53,086 bases of DNA from Candidatus Kapaibacterium sp. (GCA_026996895.1 JALWJX010000044.1:6615-59700); one strand, 5' to 3'; positions 26,286 through 34,135 are shown, counted from the first letter of the stretch. Notes: generated by a model not told the origin, from the sequence alone. Numbers and translations: made by a program.

Positions 26286-27129
26286 ACTCGAAGCCCAACC
26301 GTGCTGGGATCCGTCACTGGCTGTTGGCGATGTGGTCATCGTGCTTTTGCAGAACGGTGATCGCCTCTCCGGTGAAATTCAGGACATTGCTGATTCTTCT
26401 TTGTTTCTCCAGACGGACATTGGCACAGCAGAACTCCGTTGCAACGAAGTACTGCGCATCATTCCGCAACCTGCCTTCTATCGCTTCTCCCACCAGCTTT
26501 TGTGGATGCCTTCCGCAGTGCCGATTGGATCGAACCACTTCATTGGAATGACTGGCTGGCTGCTGGCGCACGCCGGTGCTGGCATCACACCCTGGTTCTC
26601 AGTTGTCGCTGCCCGCAGCCTCCTGCCTGCCATCGCAGCACGGGAGCAGGTGTCGGTGCTGTACGGGAAAATCTCTTCTCCGAAACCTTTCACTCTGGGC
26701 ACCCTTGCCAATCTCTACCTTGCTGGGGGTATCGCGCTCGGCTGGCTCAATGCCAGCAATCCCGTCCACCACGTGTTCATTGCCGGAACGGTGCATCGCA
26801 TTCGATCTCGCATCTCGGCGTTGTTTTTTTACCGATCCGGCGGTCCGGAACTCTTCACGGTGCGATTCGGGAACTTCTTCTCTACAAACGTCCGATATGG
26901 TAGAGGCACGGTTGGTTTTGCCCTCGGCGTCGACACGCAGCTTCCAGCAACGCCAACGATTCACATTCTCAGCGAACTCTGGAATCTCAACCTGGCAAAG
27001 CCAACGCAGACAGCGCTGACCTTAGGCATCCGATTCACCTACCACCGCGTCACCGGCGATTTTGGCTTCGCTCTCTTCCCCCGTCCCCTGCTTCTCCCAT
27101 TTGCCTCCCTGTGGTGGACTCCCTTTTAG
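26233..27129 (+). CDS. Secreted protein with N-terminal Sm/SH3-like domain, function unknown
   Basis: A 298-residue protein not assigned to a named family. The ATG at 26233 lies inside rlmN, with AAAGAGA upstream, and starts a signal peptide (hydrophobic to about residue 20, ending LEAQ). Next comes a small beta domain, VGDVVIVLLQNGDRLSGEIQDIADSSLFLQT (30-60), of the kind that sets up Sm or SH3-like folds. The rest is rich in Gly and aromatic residues, consistent with an outer-membrane-associated barrel. The overlap with rlmN suggests co-expression. Function is unclear. Confidence 0.72.
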   Translation: MLLAGSWRFLLWLLLFAKLEAQPCWDPSLAVGDVVIVLLQNGDRLSGEIQDIADSSLFLQTDIGTAELRCNEVLRIIPQPAFYRFSHQLLWMPSAVPIGSNHFIGMTGWLLAHAGAGITPWFSVVAARSLLPAIAAREQVSVLYGKISSPKPFTLGTLANLYLAGGIALGWLNASNPVHHVFIAGTVHRIRSRISALFFYRSGGPELFTVRFGNFFSTNVRYGRGTVGFALGVDTQLPATPTIHILSELWNLNLAKPTQTALTLGIRFTYHRVTGDFGFALFPRPLLLPFASLWWTPF

Positions 27130-27305
27130 TCAGCAATTCAATGTGCAGTTCAACAGGAGTGCACACTCTCAGTACTTATTGCCCCTGGTAGGACAATCCT
27201 TCGAGTTATCCAGAGAAAGCCAGCGGCTTGTTCTGCTCTATTTTTGCCGGCGCAAGCCAGTGCTTTCCAGCGTCGACGCTTGCAACGTTAGTGTTCCCAA
27301 CGACC
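27130..27305. other. Intergenic DNA before the repeat cluster, nothing recognised
   Basis: No gene or clear signal is seen here. Together with the hairpin repeats that follow (27306-27500) it forms the 399-nt gap between two converging genes. Confidence 0.4.
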
Positions 27306-27500
27306 GGGAGCGCACGCTTCAGCGTGCATTTACTGGGAGCGCACGCTCTTAGGGCACATCTACCGGGAGCGCACCCTTTAGGGTGCATTTTTAATTCTTT
27401 GCCGACTGAAGTCGGCGCTCCCGGTTTGCTGGAAGCACATGCTCCTAGGCGTGTATTTCTTGCCGACGAAATCTGGCACTTCCAGCCAGCGCTCCTGGTT
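27306..27500. repeat. Cluster of hairpin-forming GGGAGCGC repeats
   Basis: Three imperfect copies of about 29-30 bp begin with GGGAGCGCAC at 27306, 27335 and 27365. Two contain perfect 7-bp hairpins with different bases, GCACGCT/AGCGTGC and GCACCCT/AGGGTGC, so pairing is kept while sequence changes. A further hairpin GCCGACT/AGTCGGC (27401-27416) and an inverted GGCGCTCCC (27413-27421) follow, then decayed copies to about 27500. The block resembles dispersed intergenic palindromic repeats known in several phyla. It lies between converging genes and could also aid termination. Confidence 0.7.
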
Positions 27501-27528
27501 AGCGCCACTGGTTCGGAACGCCATTGCG

Positions 27529-29889
27529 CTACCGTACCACCGGAACCACCACTATGTGTTGCACACCGTTCTGCAACTGGACGACAAGGTAGTAGTCTCC
27601 TGCCGCTAATTCCCGTATATCCACACTCTCGACTGCTCCCCGATACTGCCTGACAAGCTGCCCATCTGCCGTGTACAGTGACACCGAGGCAACCATCCCG
27701 CGAATCTGCGTGCTGTACTGCAAAAACAGTTTTTCGGCTGCCGGCACTGGATAAGCGGTGATGCCATCATCCCGAACTGCCTGCTGCGCTTCCTCCACCC
27801 CGGTTGTCCCGAAATGGATGAGCAGAAGCTGATGGGGAACGACATTAAATTCTACGAGAAGGTTACCACCTCGCCATACGATGGCACAATGACCATTATA
27901 GTCTAATACAAACCGCGCTTCCCCGGGTTGTGGCAATTCCAGAGCCCGCCATTGTCCATTCCGTAAGTAGACTAGCCGTCCCGAAGAATATGACTCATCG
28001 GTAAGACTGATTATCTTGTTCCTAAAATCCTTAGCCGCAAAGCCAATTAATGGGGTACTTCGAGCTCCTGGGAACCAATAGGTCTGCCACCACTCCTGCT
28101 TCCAACTATTGCCCCCATCGCTACTGGAAAGCAGCACAACATCCCAGAATGGTCCATCCGTAACCAACATTCCCACAACAATGTCTATATGCTGCTCATC
28201 ATAAAATTTCACTGCTTCAATATTCAACAACCGCGTCGGGCGTTCTGCGTAATGCTTCATAGCATCTGCCAGCGAATATTTTTCCCACGTATGACCACCA
28301 TCGCTGGTTTTCCAAAATTCTTTCTCATCCTCCCGCTCAATAACAGCATAGCCACGGTTATCTCCAAAAAAGTGAACGGCAACTATTCTTCCTTCACCTC
28401 TTTTGAGCCGAAAGAGTTTCTGCCACGGTTGTCCCACCTGCGCTGCCACTACGCACGCGTACTCATTGCTACTTTTACCTGAATCTATCACTGGTCCAAC
28501 TATCGCAAATCCTTCATCCCCATAGGGCATAACATTCCTTATCCGGAGTGAATCAAAGTGCACTACATCCCACGTCTTCCCTTCATCAGAGGACCACCAA
28601 CCATTTTCATAGGATGTGAGCACAAACACTGACTGCCCGTTCCACACCCATCGAGTCGGGCGCTCTCCATAGTACTTGAACTGCGCATACACCGTATCCC
28701 GCCACACATCAATGACCGGCAATAGCGACACGGTATCCCACACTCCCGCGCTGCTCCGATGCCGCACCACCTGCGGCGCTGATGGATAACCGATGAGCGC
28801 CAGAAACTCATCGCATTCCTCAAGCTTTGCTCCAGCAACGGTCGACAGTGGCACAATTCGATCCCACACTCGCCGTTGCCATTCTTTCCCACCTTCAACT
28901 GGCTCTACCCCAACTATCGTGTACTGCTGCCGTTCTCCGTACACTATGCGTTGTCCTCCAATACGGAGCATTCCCCACCATCGGATGGGATACTCCAACC
29001 ACCATTTCCCCGAAACTGTATCAATCCGAAATTTCACTTTCCGCCACGTTGCTCCACCATCGGTCGTCTCCCACACTGGCTGCCATAATGCCGATGATCC
29101 TTCCCCTACTATCCACCCGTACTGCCCATTCCAGAAATCAATATTCCGCAATTTATCCGCATCCGACCCCGGTGGTTCTAATGCTCTCATATTCCAGCTA
29201 TTTCCTCCATCAGTCGACCATACCATTTGCATCTTCTCTCCGACTGCATACCACTGGTCAGCACCGGCTGTCGCAATACCGTACAGCGTGCGCTTCAAAG
29301 GTAGTTCTTTCACAACCTCCCACTCATACCCTCCATCCGTTGATCGCACGATCACGCCATCTTCACCGACCGCCATCGCCACATCCCCCTGCCACGCTAC
29401 CGACCACAAGTCCTTCGCTGTCCCACTTGCCCGCCGCTGCCACGTCCACCCCTGATCACTCGATCGCACAATTTCTCCCTCTTCCCCAACGGCAATCAAT
29501 ACCCCCTTCCCATTTTTCCTCACCCGATATAACGTCCTTTCCGTCGGCATCCCAATCGTTTCCCAGCTCTTTCCCCCATCTCCACTCCGATAGCACAACC
29601 CTCTTTCGCCAACAACCACCCACACATCCGGCGTCACCTGTGCGATCGAATAAATCGTCCGATCCTCTCCTTCGGCGATGCGCTGCCGCTGCCAGGTCTG
29701 AAATCCATCCCGACTCCGCAGTATCATCCCCTCCCCTCCAACCAACACCACTTCGCCATCCACCACGATCCCGTCACACATCTTACTCCCATCCGGATAC
29801 AATGGCGCAACGGTGATCGGCTCAAACCGCACCTGGGCAGCAGCACCTGCCACAATAACAACTGCCAGCAGCGTCACCGCCTGCTTCAT
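27529..29889 (-). CDS. Secreted beta-propeller (BNR/Ycf48-like) protein with T9SS sorting domain
   Basis: A 786-residue exported protein. A signal peptide (about 1-19, ending GAAAQ) is followed by at least nine BNR-type repeats of the form S-x-D-G-G-x-S/T-W (for example RSGDGGKSW, RSTDGGYEW, ETTDGGATW, KTSDGGHTW, SSSDGGNSW), which build propellers like Ycf48/HCF136 or sialidase-like folds. The last ~80 residues (AYPVPAAEKLFLQY, then ASVSLYTADGQLV and DIRELAAGDYYLVVQL) are a T9SS type-A sorting domain, so the protein should be exported across the outer membrane and anchored or released. No catalytic site was identified. The ATG at 29889 follows GGGAAGAAAG. The gene is alone in its transcription unit. 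Confidence 0.9.
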   Translation of the reverse strand: MKQAVTLLAVVIVAGAAAQVRFEPITVAPLYPDGSKMCDGIVVDGEVVLVGGEGMILRSRDGFQTWQRQRIAEGEDRTIYSIAQVTPDVWVVVGERGLCYRSGDGGKSWETIGMPTERTLYRVRKNGKGVLIAVGEEGEIVRSSDQGWTWQRRASGTAKDLWSVAWQGDVAMAVGEDGVIVRSTDGGYEWEVVKELPLKRTLYGIATAGADQWYAVGEKMQMVWSTDGGNSWNMRALEPPGSDADKLRNIDFWNGQYGWIVGEGSSALWQPVWETTDGGATWRKVKFRIDTVSGKWWLEYPIRWWGMLRIGGQRIVYGERQQYTIVGVEPVEGGKEWQRRVWDRIVPLSTVAGAKLEECDEFLALIGYPSAPQVVRHRSSAGVWDTVSLLPVIDVWRDTVYAQFKYYGERPTRWVWNGQSVFVLTSYENGWWSSDEGKTWDVVHFDSLRIRNVMPYGDEGFAIVGPVIDSGKSSNEYACVVAAQVGQPWQKLFRLKRGEGRIVAVHFFGDNRGYAVIEREDEKEFWKTSDGGHTWEKYSLADAMKHYAERPTRLLNIEAVKFYDEQHIDIVVGMLVTDGPFWDVVLLSSSDGGNSWKQEWWQTYWFPGARSTPLIGFAAKDFRNKIISLTDESYSSGRLVYLRNGQWRALELPQPGEARFVLDYNGHCAIVWRGGNLLVEFNVVPHQLLLIHFGTTGVEEAQQAVRDDGITAYPVPAAEKLFLQYSTQIRGMVASVSLYTADGQLVRQYRGAVESVDIRELAAGDYYLVVQLQNGVQHIVVVPVVR

Positions 29890-29904
29890 CTTTCTTCCCA
29901 GAAC

Positions 29905-29914
29905 TTTATGAAAC
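29905..29914 (-). promoter_or_regulatory. GTTTCATAAA leader element before the T9SS protein gene
   Basis: Reads GTTTCATAAA on the minus strand, 16 nt before the ATG at 29889. The TAnnTTTG type promoter was not found upstream of it. Confidence 0.5.
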
Positions 29915-30132
29915 TTCTCTCATAAATGCCAGATGGAATGAGCATTAAGAACACCCGCCTTTCAGTCTGCATTGAACTGAAAAAAATACATTTGCGTACC
30001 AACTCCCTTACGCTCTCTTCCTCTCCTACAGGCAGAGAGAAATTTTCCACATTTCTGCAGAATGACTTCCGGTCACCCGTGTGCAGGTATGGAAACCTGC
30101 CCTGACCATCATATTGCATCGCACCAGCACCT

Positions 30133-30160
30133 GTAGGGGCACGGTATACCGTGCCCCTAC
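30133..30160. repeat. 28-bp perfect palindrome
   Basis: From GTAGGGGCACGG through the centre GGTATACC to CCGTGCCCCTAC every base pairs, giving a 28-bp perfect palindrome. GC-rich palindromes of the form TAGGGGCACGG are, from memory, dispersed in genomes of several phyla. It sits in the 450-nt gap between the T9SS gene and the cysteine-rich gene. Confidence 0.7.
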
Positions 30161-30217
30161 CAGTTACACACCCTATGCACTCACTGATGCAACAACGCTA
30201 TGACCTTCACGGAACTG

Positions 30218-30284
30218 AGAGCATACACTTCAGCGCCCATCATCTTCAATCCTTACCTTCTCCAGAAGCGAGAAGGTATGCTCT
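30218..30284. repeat. Pair of overlapping inverted repeats
   Basis: AGAGCATAC (30218-30226) pairs with GTATGCTCT (30276-30284). Inside and overlapping it, TACCTTCTC (30254-30262) pairs with GAGAAGGTA (30270-30278) around a 7-nt loop. The two stems cannot form together. They lie 56 nt downstream of the stop of the cysteine-rich gene and have no T-run. Confidence 0.45.
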
Positions 30285-30339
30285 GTTAGTGTCTCAGCCG
30301 GTATCCCAGTACCACAGCGCGCCTTGTGAATATACCCTG

Positions 30340-30951
30340 TCAATCACACATTGCTGGAATGCACTCTCTTCCCGGCTCATCCTGACAACGGTCTAATGTC
30401 AATGGCTGGCTCCAATGAGATACTACTTCCACTCCTCCGGTGGCATCGATGCACAAAATGTAAACCTCTTCACAACAATTGCCAAATTTGCACCAGACTA
30501 TTGGACGGTTTACCACTTCTATAGAGTTCAGATCCACACAAGCTCTCCAATAAATACGAAAAGTTGTAGCAGAAATGTTAGGTATTCCCTCTGGATTGCA
30601 GTTCACATTTACCCCCTGAGCAGCCATTTGATATAGCTCCCCAACAGAGATTTTGTAAAACAATTCCCGCATAAACTGTTCCCAATGCCCTATCGTATCT
30701 TGTAGCCATTGCTGAAAGGACTGACAATCAGGATCGCTGGTATTGAAATAATATGCATTTATCCAGACTTTTCTCGATCCATCTGGGCATTCAGTAATAT
30801 CATATTCCACCCGCACGTGACACCCCGGGCAACAACTTGGTACCACCCATAAGGTTTTGGAAGTCGTAGGGCCATCACACCCCTCACACGGATCCTGGGC
30901 AAAACTACTGAGCGGGAACAAAGCGGAAGTGAAAAGGAGTAGAAATGTCAC
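30340..30951 (-). CDS. Cysteine-rich secreted protein, out of frame with its likely start
   Basis: The 203-residue frame shown starts at a GTG (30951) with no Shine-Dalgarno; no family is recognised. It begins with a hydrophobic stretch ending SSFAQDP, then has 16 cysteines in a body of about 185 residues (DPCEGC, SCCPGC, WCKFGNCC and others), suggesting disulfide bonds or metal binding. The true start is more likely the ATG at 31045, which has GGGAGAGG and a GTTTCACAA leader. That ATG and the body differ by +1 frame because of a decanucleotide array between them; with one array unit less they are in frame. The copy here is therefore read as OFF. Confidence 0.75.
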   Translation of the reverse strand: MTFLLLFTSALFPLSSFAQDPCEGCDGPTTSKTLWVVPSCCPGCHVRVEYDITECPDGSRKVWINAYYFNTSDPDCQSFQQWLQDTIGHWEQFMRELFYKISVGELYQMAAQGVNVNCNPEGIPNISATTFRIYWRACVDLNSIEVVNRPIVWCKFGNCCEEVYILCIDATGGVEVVSHWSQPLTLDRCQDEPGRECIPAMCD

Positions 30952-30965
30952 TACGGCAGGAATGA

Positions 30966-31007
30966 GAAAGACTCCGAAAGACTCCGAAAGACTCCGAAAG
31001 ACTCCGA
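30966..31007 (-). repeat. Decanucleotide tandem repeat (CTTTCGGAGT, 4.2 copies)
   Basis: The minus strand carries the 10-bp unit CTTTCGGAGT, three perfect central units plus partial units on both sides, 42 bp in all. It lies between the Shine-Dalgarno-preceded ATG (31045) and the body of the cysteine-rich gene. Since 10 is not a multiple of three, each gain or loss of a unit shifts the frame. Confidence 0.88.
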
Positions 31008-31039
31008 GGACTACAGATTTGAACGCAGGCGGAACGCGT

Positions 31040-31058
31040 CATCATCGCAACCTCTCCC
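31040..31058 (-). promoter_or_regulatory. Ribosome-binding site and ATG of the cysteine-rich gene
   Basis: On the minus strand GGGAGAGG is followed after 6 nt by ATGATG (31045-31040). No other translated frame of note follows it: in the present sequence it opens a 46-codon frame that stops at about 30905. With loss of one decamer it would continue into the secreted protein with a longer signal peptide containing two Arg near its start. Confidence 0.7.
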
Positions 31059-31060
31059 TG

Positions 31061-31070
31061 ATTGTGAAAC
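31061..31070 (-). promoter_or_regulatory. GTTTCACAAT leader element before the cysteine-rich gene
   Basis: Reads GTTTCACAAT on the minus strand, 16 nt before the ATG at 31045. The predicted transcription start lies about 35 nt further upstream, so the element is within the leader RNA. Confidence 0.5.
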
Positions 31071-31109
31071 AACCATTATTGTGAGTTTACTTACCCTTTC
31101 GGGCAACGG

Positions 31110-31140
31110 CAAATTTAAAAAGTCTTCCGGAAAAATGCAA
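31110..31140 (-). promoter_or_regulatory. Predicted promoter of the cysteine-rich gene (TTG-N20-TAAATTTG)
   Basis: On the minus strand TTG (31138-31140) is followed after 20 bases by TAAATTTG (31110-31117), then C: a perfect Bacteroidota promoter. Confidence 0.75.
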
Positions 31141-31153
31141 GCGCTGCGCAGTA

Positions 31154-31171
31154 TTTGAGAAGCTTCTCAAA
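31154..31171. promoter_or_regulatory. 18-bp perfect palindrome, probable operator (copy 2)
   Basis: TTTGAGAAGCTTCTCAAA, identical to 24951-24968. Its edge is 13 bp from the -33 TTG of the cysteine-rich gene promoter, exactly as in the CARF/cas6 promoter. Confidence 0.7.
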
Positions 31172-31396
31172 ATGTATGCAGAGAGGTGCCGATTGCGGCT
31201 GCTCCAGCAGGCTATCAGTACGACAGAAATGGCACGCAGTGGCGTAGTCTTCTGTGTGGAATTTTGTTGAGCGCTCGCGTGCAGTTTTGCACGCTGGCAG
31301 TGATGCTATCAGTGCACCGGGAACCGTTCAGAACTGATGGATATGCCTCTACTTTTCAAATCGCACACGCCTTTCCAGCACAGCGTCGCAATACGT
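31172..31396. other. Intergenic DNA with one hairpin
   Basis: No gene is seen between the palindrome and the end of lipA. GCGTGCA (31277-31283) pairs with TGCACGC (31288-31294) around GTTT; there is no T-run, so termination of lipA here is uncertain. Confidence 0.4.
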
Positions 31397-32281
31397 TCAC
31401 ACCTGCTCGGCTGCGTGGTAGGAACTGCGAACCAATGGTCCGGACTCCACATACTGGAATCCCATCTCCAGTCCAACGGTGCGATACCACTGAAATTCCT
31501 CTGGCGATACGTACCGATCGATCGGCAGGTGATTCTTTGTCGGCTGTAGATACTGTCCCAACGTTAGAATATCAACGCCGATGTCCCGCAGATCCTGCAT
31601 CACGTCCAGTACTTCTTGCGGCGTCTCACCCAGTCCCAGCATCAAACCGGTTTTCGTCCGCAGTCCCTGCCGCTTGCTCTCTTCCAGAACAAACAAACTC
31701 CAGTGATAGCGCGCCTGCGGACGCACCATTTTGTACAGCCGAGGGACAGTTTCAATGTTATGGTTCAAAATATCGGGTCGAGCATCGATAACGATCTGAA
31801 GCGAGGATTTTTTTCCTTGAAAGTCCGGGATGAGCACTTCCACCGTAACGCCGGGATTCAGCCGCCGAATTTCCTGAATGGTCTGCGCAAACATTGTTGC
31901 GCCCCCATCCGGCAACTCATCGCGATTGACAGACGTCACCACAGCGTGCCGAACTCCCATTGCCTGCACTGCTTCGGCGACGTGGCGCGGCTCCTGCGGA
32001 TCCAGCTCCAGCGGCTTCCCCGTTTTGATTGCACAGAAACCGCAGGAGCGTGTGCAGGTATCTCCCAGAATCATAAACGTCGCGGTCCCTGCGTTCCAGC
32101 ACTCGGCGATATTCGGACACAAGGCTTCCTCACAGACCGTGTGCAGCCGCTTGGACCGCATCATTTCGTAAAGCCAGGAATACGTTTCGCCACCGGGGGC
32201 ACGCACTTTCAACCACGGAGGACGGCGCACGGTGGATGAAGGCGTGATAACCGGCAATTCAATGGCGGCAAGATCTGACAT
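31397..32281 (-). CDS. lipA: Lipoyl synthase
   Basis: A radical-SAM enzyme that inserts two sulfurs into octanoyl-protein to make the lipoyl cofactor of pyruvate and 2-oxoglutarate dehydrogenases. The 294-residue protein has both iron-sulfur motifs: the auxiliary cluster set [12 protein letters not shown] (50-61) and the radical-SAM C-x3-C-x2-C in CTRSCGFC (76-83). The C-terminal RSSYHA carries the serine that ligates the auxiliary cluster. It begins 3 nt after the sigma gene and is probably read with it. Confidence 0.97.
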   Translation of the reverse strand: MSDLAAIELPVITPSSTVRRPPWLKVRAPGGETYSWLYEMMRSKRLHTVCEEALCPNIAECWNAGTATFMILGDTCTRSCGFCAIKTGKPLELDPQEPRHVAEAVQAMGVRHAVVTSVNRDELPDGGATMFAQTIQEIRRLNPGVTVEVLIPDFQGKKSSLQIVIDARPDILNHNIETVPRLYKMVRPQARYHWSLFVLEESKRQGLRTKTGLMLGLGETPQEVLDVMQDLRDIGVDILTLGQYLQPTKNHLPIDRYVSPEEFQWYRTVGLEMGFQYVESGPLVRSSYHAAEQV

Positions 32282-32284
32282 TCA

Positions 32285-33151
32285 CTACGCACCCAGGTAG
32301 GTTCGAAGAATTTTCACCCGGCTGATGTGTCGCAGCCGCCGAATTGCTTTTTCCTTAATCTGTCGTACCCGCTCCCGCGTCAGATTAAATCGTTCGCCTA
32401 TTTCTTCCAGCGTCATTGGCGACTGTCCATCCAGTCCAAAGTAGAGTCGCAATACTTCTGCTTCCCGCTCGGACAACTGCGACAATGCTCGATTGATCTC
32501 CTGACGCAATGACTCCTGAATCAATCCAGCATCCGGCGCAGGCTGGTCATCACTCGGAAGGATATCAATCAGGCTATCGTCATCATCATCCGAAAATGGC
32601 GCATCCATTGAAATATGGCGTCCTGCCAGCCGCAACGTTTCTTTAATATCCTCGACCGGCATCCCCAGCGCCTCTGCCAATTCCTCAGAAGTCGGTTCCC
32701 GCTCCAGCTTTTGTTCCAGCTCGTTGAACTTTTTACTGATTCGATTCAGCGCTCCGATTCGATTCAAAGGAAGCCGAATGATTCGGGACTGCTCTGCCAG
32801 TGCTTGCAGAATGGACTGTCGAATCCACCACACAGCGTAAGAAATAAATTTGAATCCTCGTGTTTCATCGAAACGCTTTGCCGCTTTGATCAGCCCGATG
32901 TTGCCTTCATTGATCAGATCGCCCAGGGAAAGTCCCTGATTCTGATACTGCTTCGCCACACTGACCACAAAGCGGAGATTTGCCTCCACCAGGCGTTTGA
33001 GCGCTTTTTCTCCTTCCTCGCCACCCTGCTTAATCTTCCGTGCCAGCTCGATCTCTTCTTCCGGCGTGAGGAGCTCCAGACGACCGATTTCCTGGAGGTA
33101 CTTGTCTAAGGATTGGCTTTCGCGGTTGGTATACTGTTTCGTAATGCGCAT
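32285..33151 (-). CDS. rpoD: RNA polymerase primary sigma factor (Bacteroidota-type, no region 1.1)
   Basis: Housekeeping sigma factor that directs RNA polymerase to promoters. The 288 residues lack region 1.1, as in Bacteroidota/Chlorobi. Region 1.2 begins [15 protein letters not shown] (9-23), region 2 contains [29 protein letters not shown] with the promoter-melting aromatics, region 3 follows, and region 4.2 has the helix-turn-helix [29 protein letters not shown]. The ATG at 33151 has AAAGGAG eight nt upstream; a GTG at 33157 would sit too close to it. It is 3 nt ahead of lipA. Confidence 0.96.
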   Translation of the reverse strand: MRITKQYTNRESQSLDKYLQEIGRLELLTPEEEIELARKIKQGGEEGEKALKRLVEANLRFVVSVAKQYQNQGLSLGDLINEGNIGLIKAAKRFDETRGFKFISYAVWWIRQSILQALAEQSRIIRLPLNRIGALNRISKKFNELEQKLEREPTSEELAEALGMPVEDIKETLRLAGRHISMDAPFSDDDDDSLIDILPSDDQPAPDAGLIQESLRQEINRALSQLSEREAEVLRLYFGLDGQSPMTLEEIGERFNLTRERVRQIKEKAIRRLRHISRVKILRTYLGA

Positions 33152-33163
33152 AGGCACTACTCC

Positions 33164-33173
33164 TTTGTGGAAC
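33164..33173 (-). promoter_or_regulatory. GTTCCACAAA leader element before rpoD
   Basis: Reads GTTCCACAAA on the minus strand, one base off the pattern, ending 13 nt before the ATG and touching the AAAGGAG. Confidence 0.4.
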
Positions 33174-33281
33174 CGACTCCCAACTAAGGGAATTTTGTGA
33201 CGTTACTTGGAATACGGTATTGTGCCACACGGTGCCACGGCAATCGGTGGATTGTCTGGAAAATTATGCAGCAACCGTGTT

Positions 33282-33629
33282 TTAATCCTGCGTTTCTCCC
33301 CCCGTTCCCGATGCCGACTGCTGCCCCGCTTCGTAATCGGTCAACAACCGAAATGCCTCAATGGCAAAGGGAATCGGCACATACAATCGCACCAGCGCCA
33401 GATGCCCAACGGTCAACTGCCGCGAAGAATCCCGCTGCGAAAGCACGACGACTGGAATGCCGTGGGCTTCCAGCATCCCCTGTAGCAGTGTTGCCTCCCA
33501 TTCCGTCGAAACTGTGTAAATGTGCAGCCATTCCGCTGCGTGGATCAGTTCAGCACCACAATGGGGACATCGTTCGGCAGGCGTAATGGGCAGTGCACAG
33601 TGGGGGCACGGATAGTGCTCAGTTGCCAT
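33282..33629 (-). CDS. Zinc-ribbon plus DUF2007-domain protein
   Basis: A 115-residue protein. Residues 8-24 hold two CxxC pairs (CPHC and CPHC), a small zinc ribbon. Residues about 36-95 match DUF2007, a putative signalling domain often fused to such ribbons: IYTVSTEWEATLLQGMLEAHGIPVVV and LYVPIPFAIEAFRLL. No enzyme activity is expected. It follows the DUF4293 gene by 5 nt at the end of the bamD-led cluster. Confidence 0.82.
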   Translation of the reverse strand: MATEHYPCPHCALPITPAERCPHCGAELIHAAEWLHIYTVSTEWEATLLQGMLEAHGIPVVVLSQRDSSRQLTVGHLALVRLYVPIPFAIEAFRLLTDYEAGQQSASGTGGETQD

Positions 33630-33634
33630 TGAGA

Positions 33635-34135
33635 CTATTCGTCTTCGCGATAAAACAAAATGGATTTAAGGCACAACAGGATGCCAACGGCATAGCAGGT
33701 AACAGCAGGAAGTGCGAACCAATCCACTTTCGCTTTAATAGCCGCTAAGGGCATTGCCGGTCCGGCATAGTACAGCAACGTGAGATTGGCAAGCAAATAC
33801 AGAAAAGCACCACCGCCGGCACACCACGCTCCCAGTTGTACCTGTCGCACGTGCGGGTTGAGCACTATGAGCAACAGAATCATTAACCATGCTCCAATTG
33901 CCAGGACGATGACGTACAACGGAAATTCCTGAATTTGCTTCCACAACAACACAGGATCTGCCGACTGCACCGGTTCTGTCCCGGACGAAGGCGCGGCGGC
34001 TGTTTCCTGCCAGAACAACTGTGCGTAAAGCTGCTCGCTGTGATACGCTACCCACTGTTGGACAAGCAGTCCCCCAAGAAATGCCAGCGTTGCCAGCAGC
34101 AAACCCGCTTTAACAAAGTGAAACGACCGCATCAC
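33635..34135 (-). CDS. DUF4293-like membrane protein
   Basis: A 166-residue protein with four hydrophobic helices (about 8-27, 72-90, 101-120 and 138-158) and a polar loop between the first two. Size, topology and the Bacteroidota context match DUF4293; sequence similarity was judged by eye only. Function unknown. Its start overlaps the DUF4286 gene by 4 nt. Confidence 0.6.
   Translation of the reverse strand: MMRSFHFVKAGLLLATLAFLGGLLVQQWVAYHSEQLYAQLFWQETAAAPSSGTEPVQSADPVLLWKQIQEFPLYVIVLAIGAWLMILLLIVLNPHVRQVQLGAWCAGGGAFLYLLANLTLLYYAGPAMPLAAIKAKVDWFALPAVTCYAVGILLCLKSILFYREDE

Noticed and set aside
34118-34125. GTTTCACTT within the DUF4293 gene as another leader element
   Set aside because: It lies inside coding sequence just after the start, not upstream of a start at the usual 13-16 nt, so it is treated as chance.
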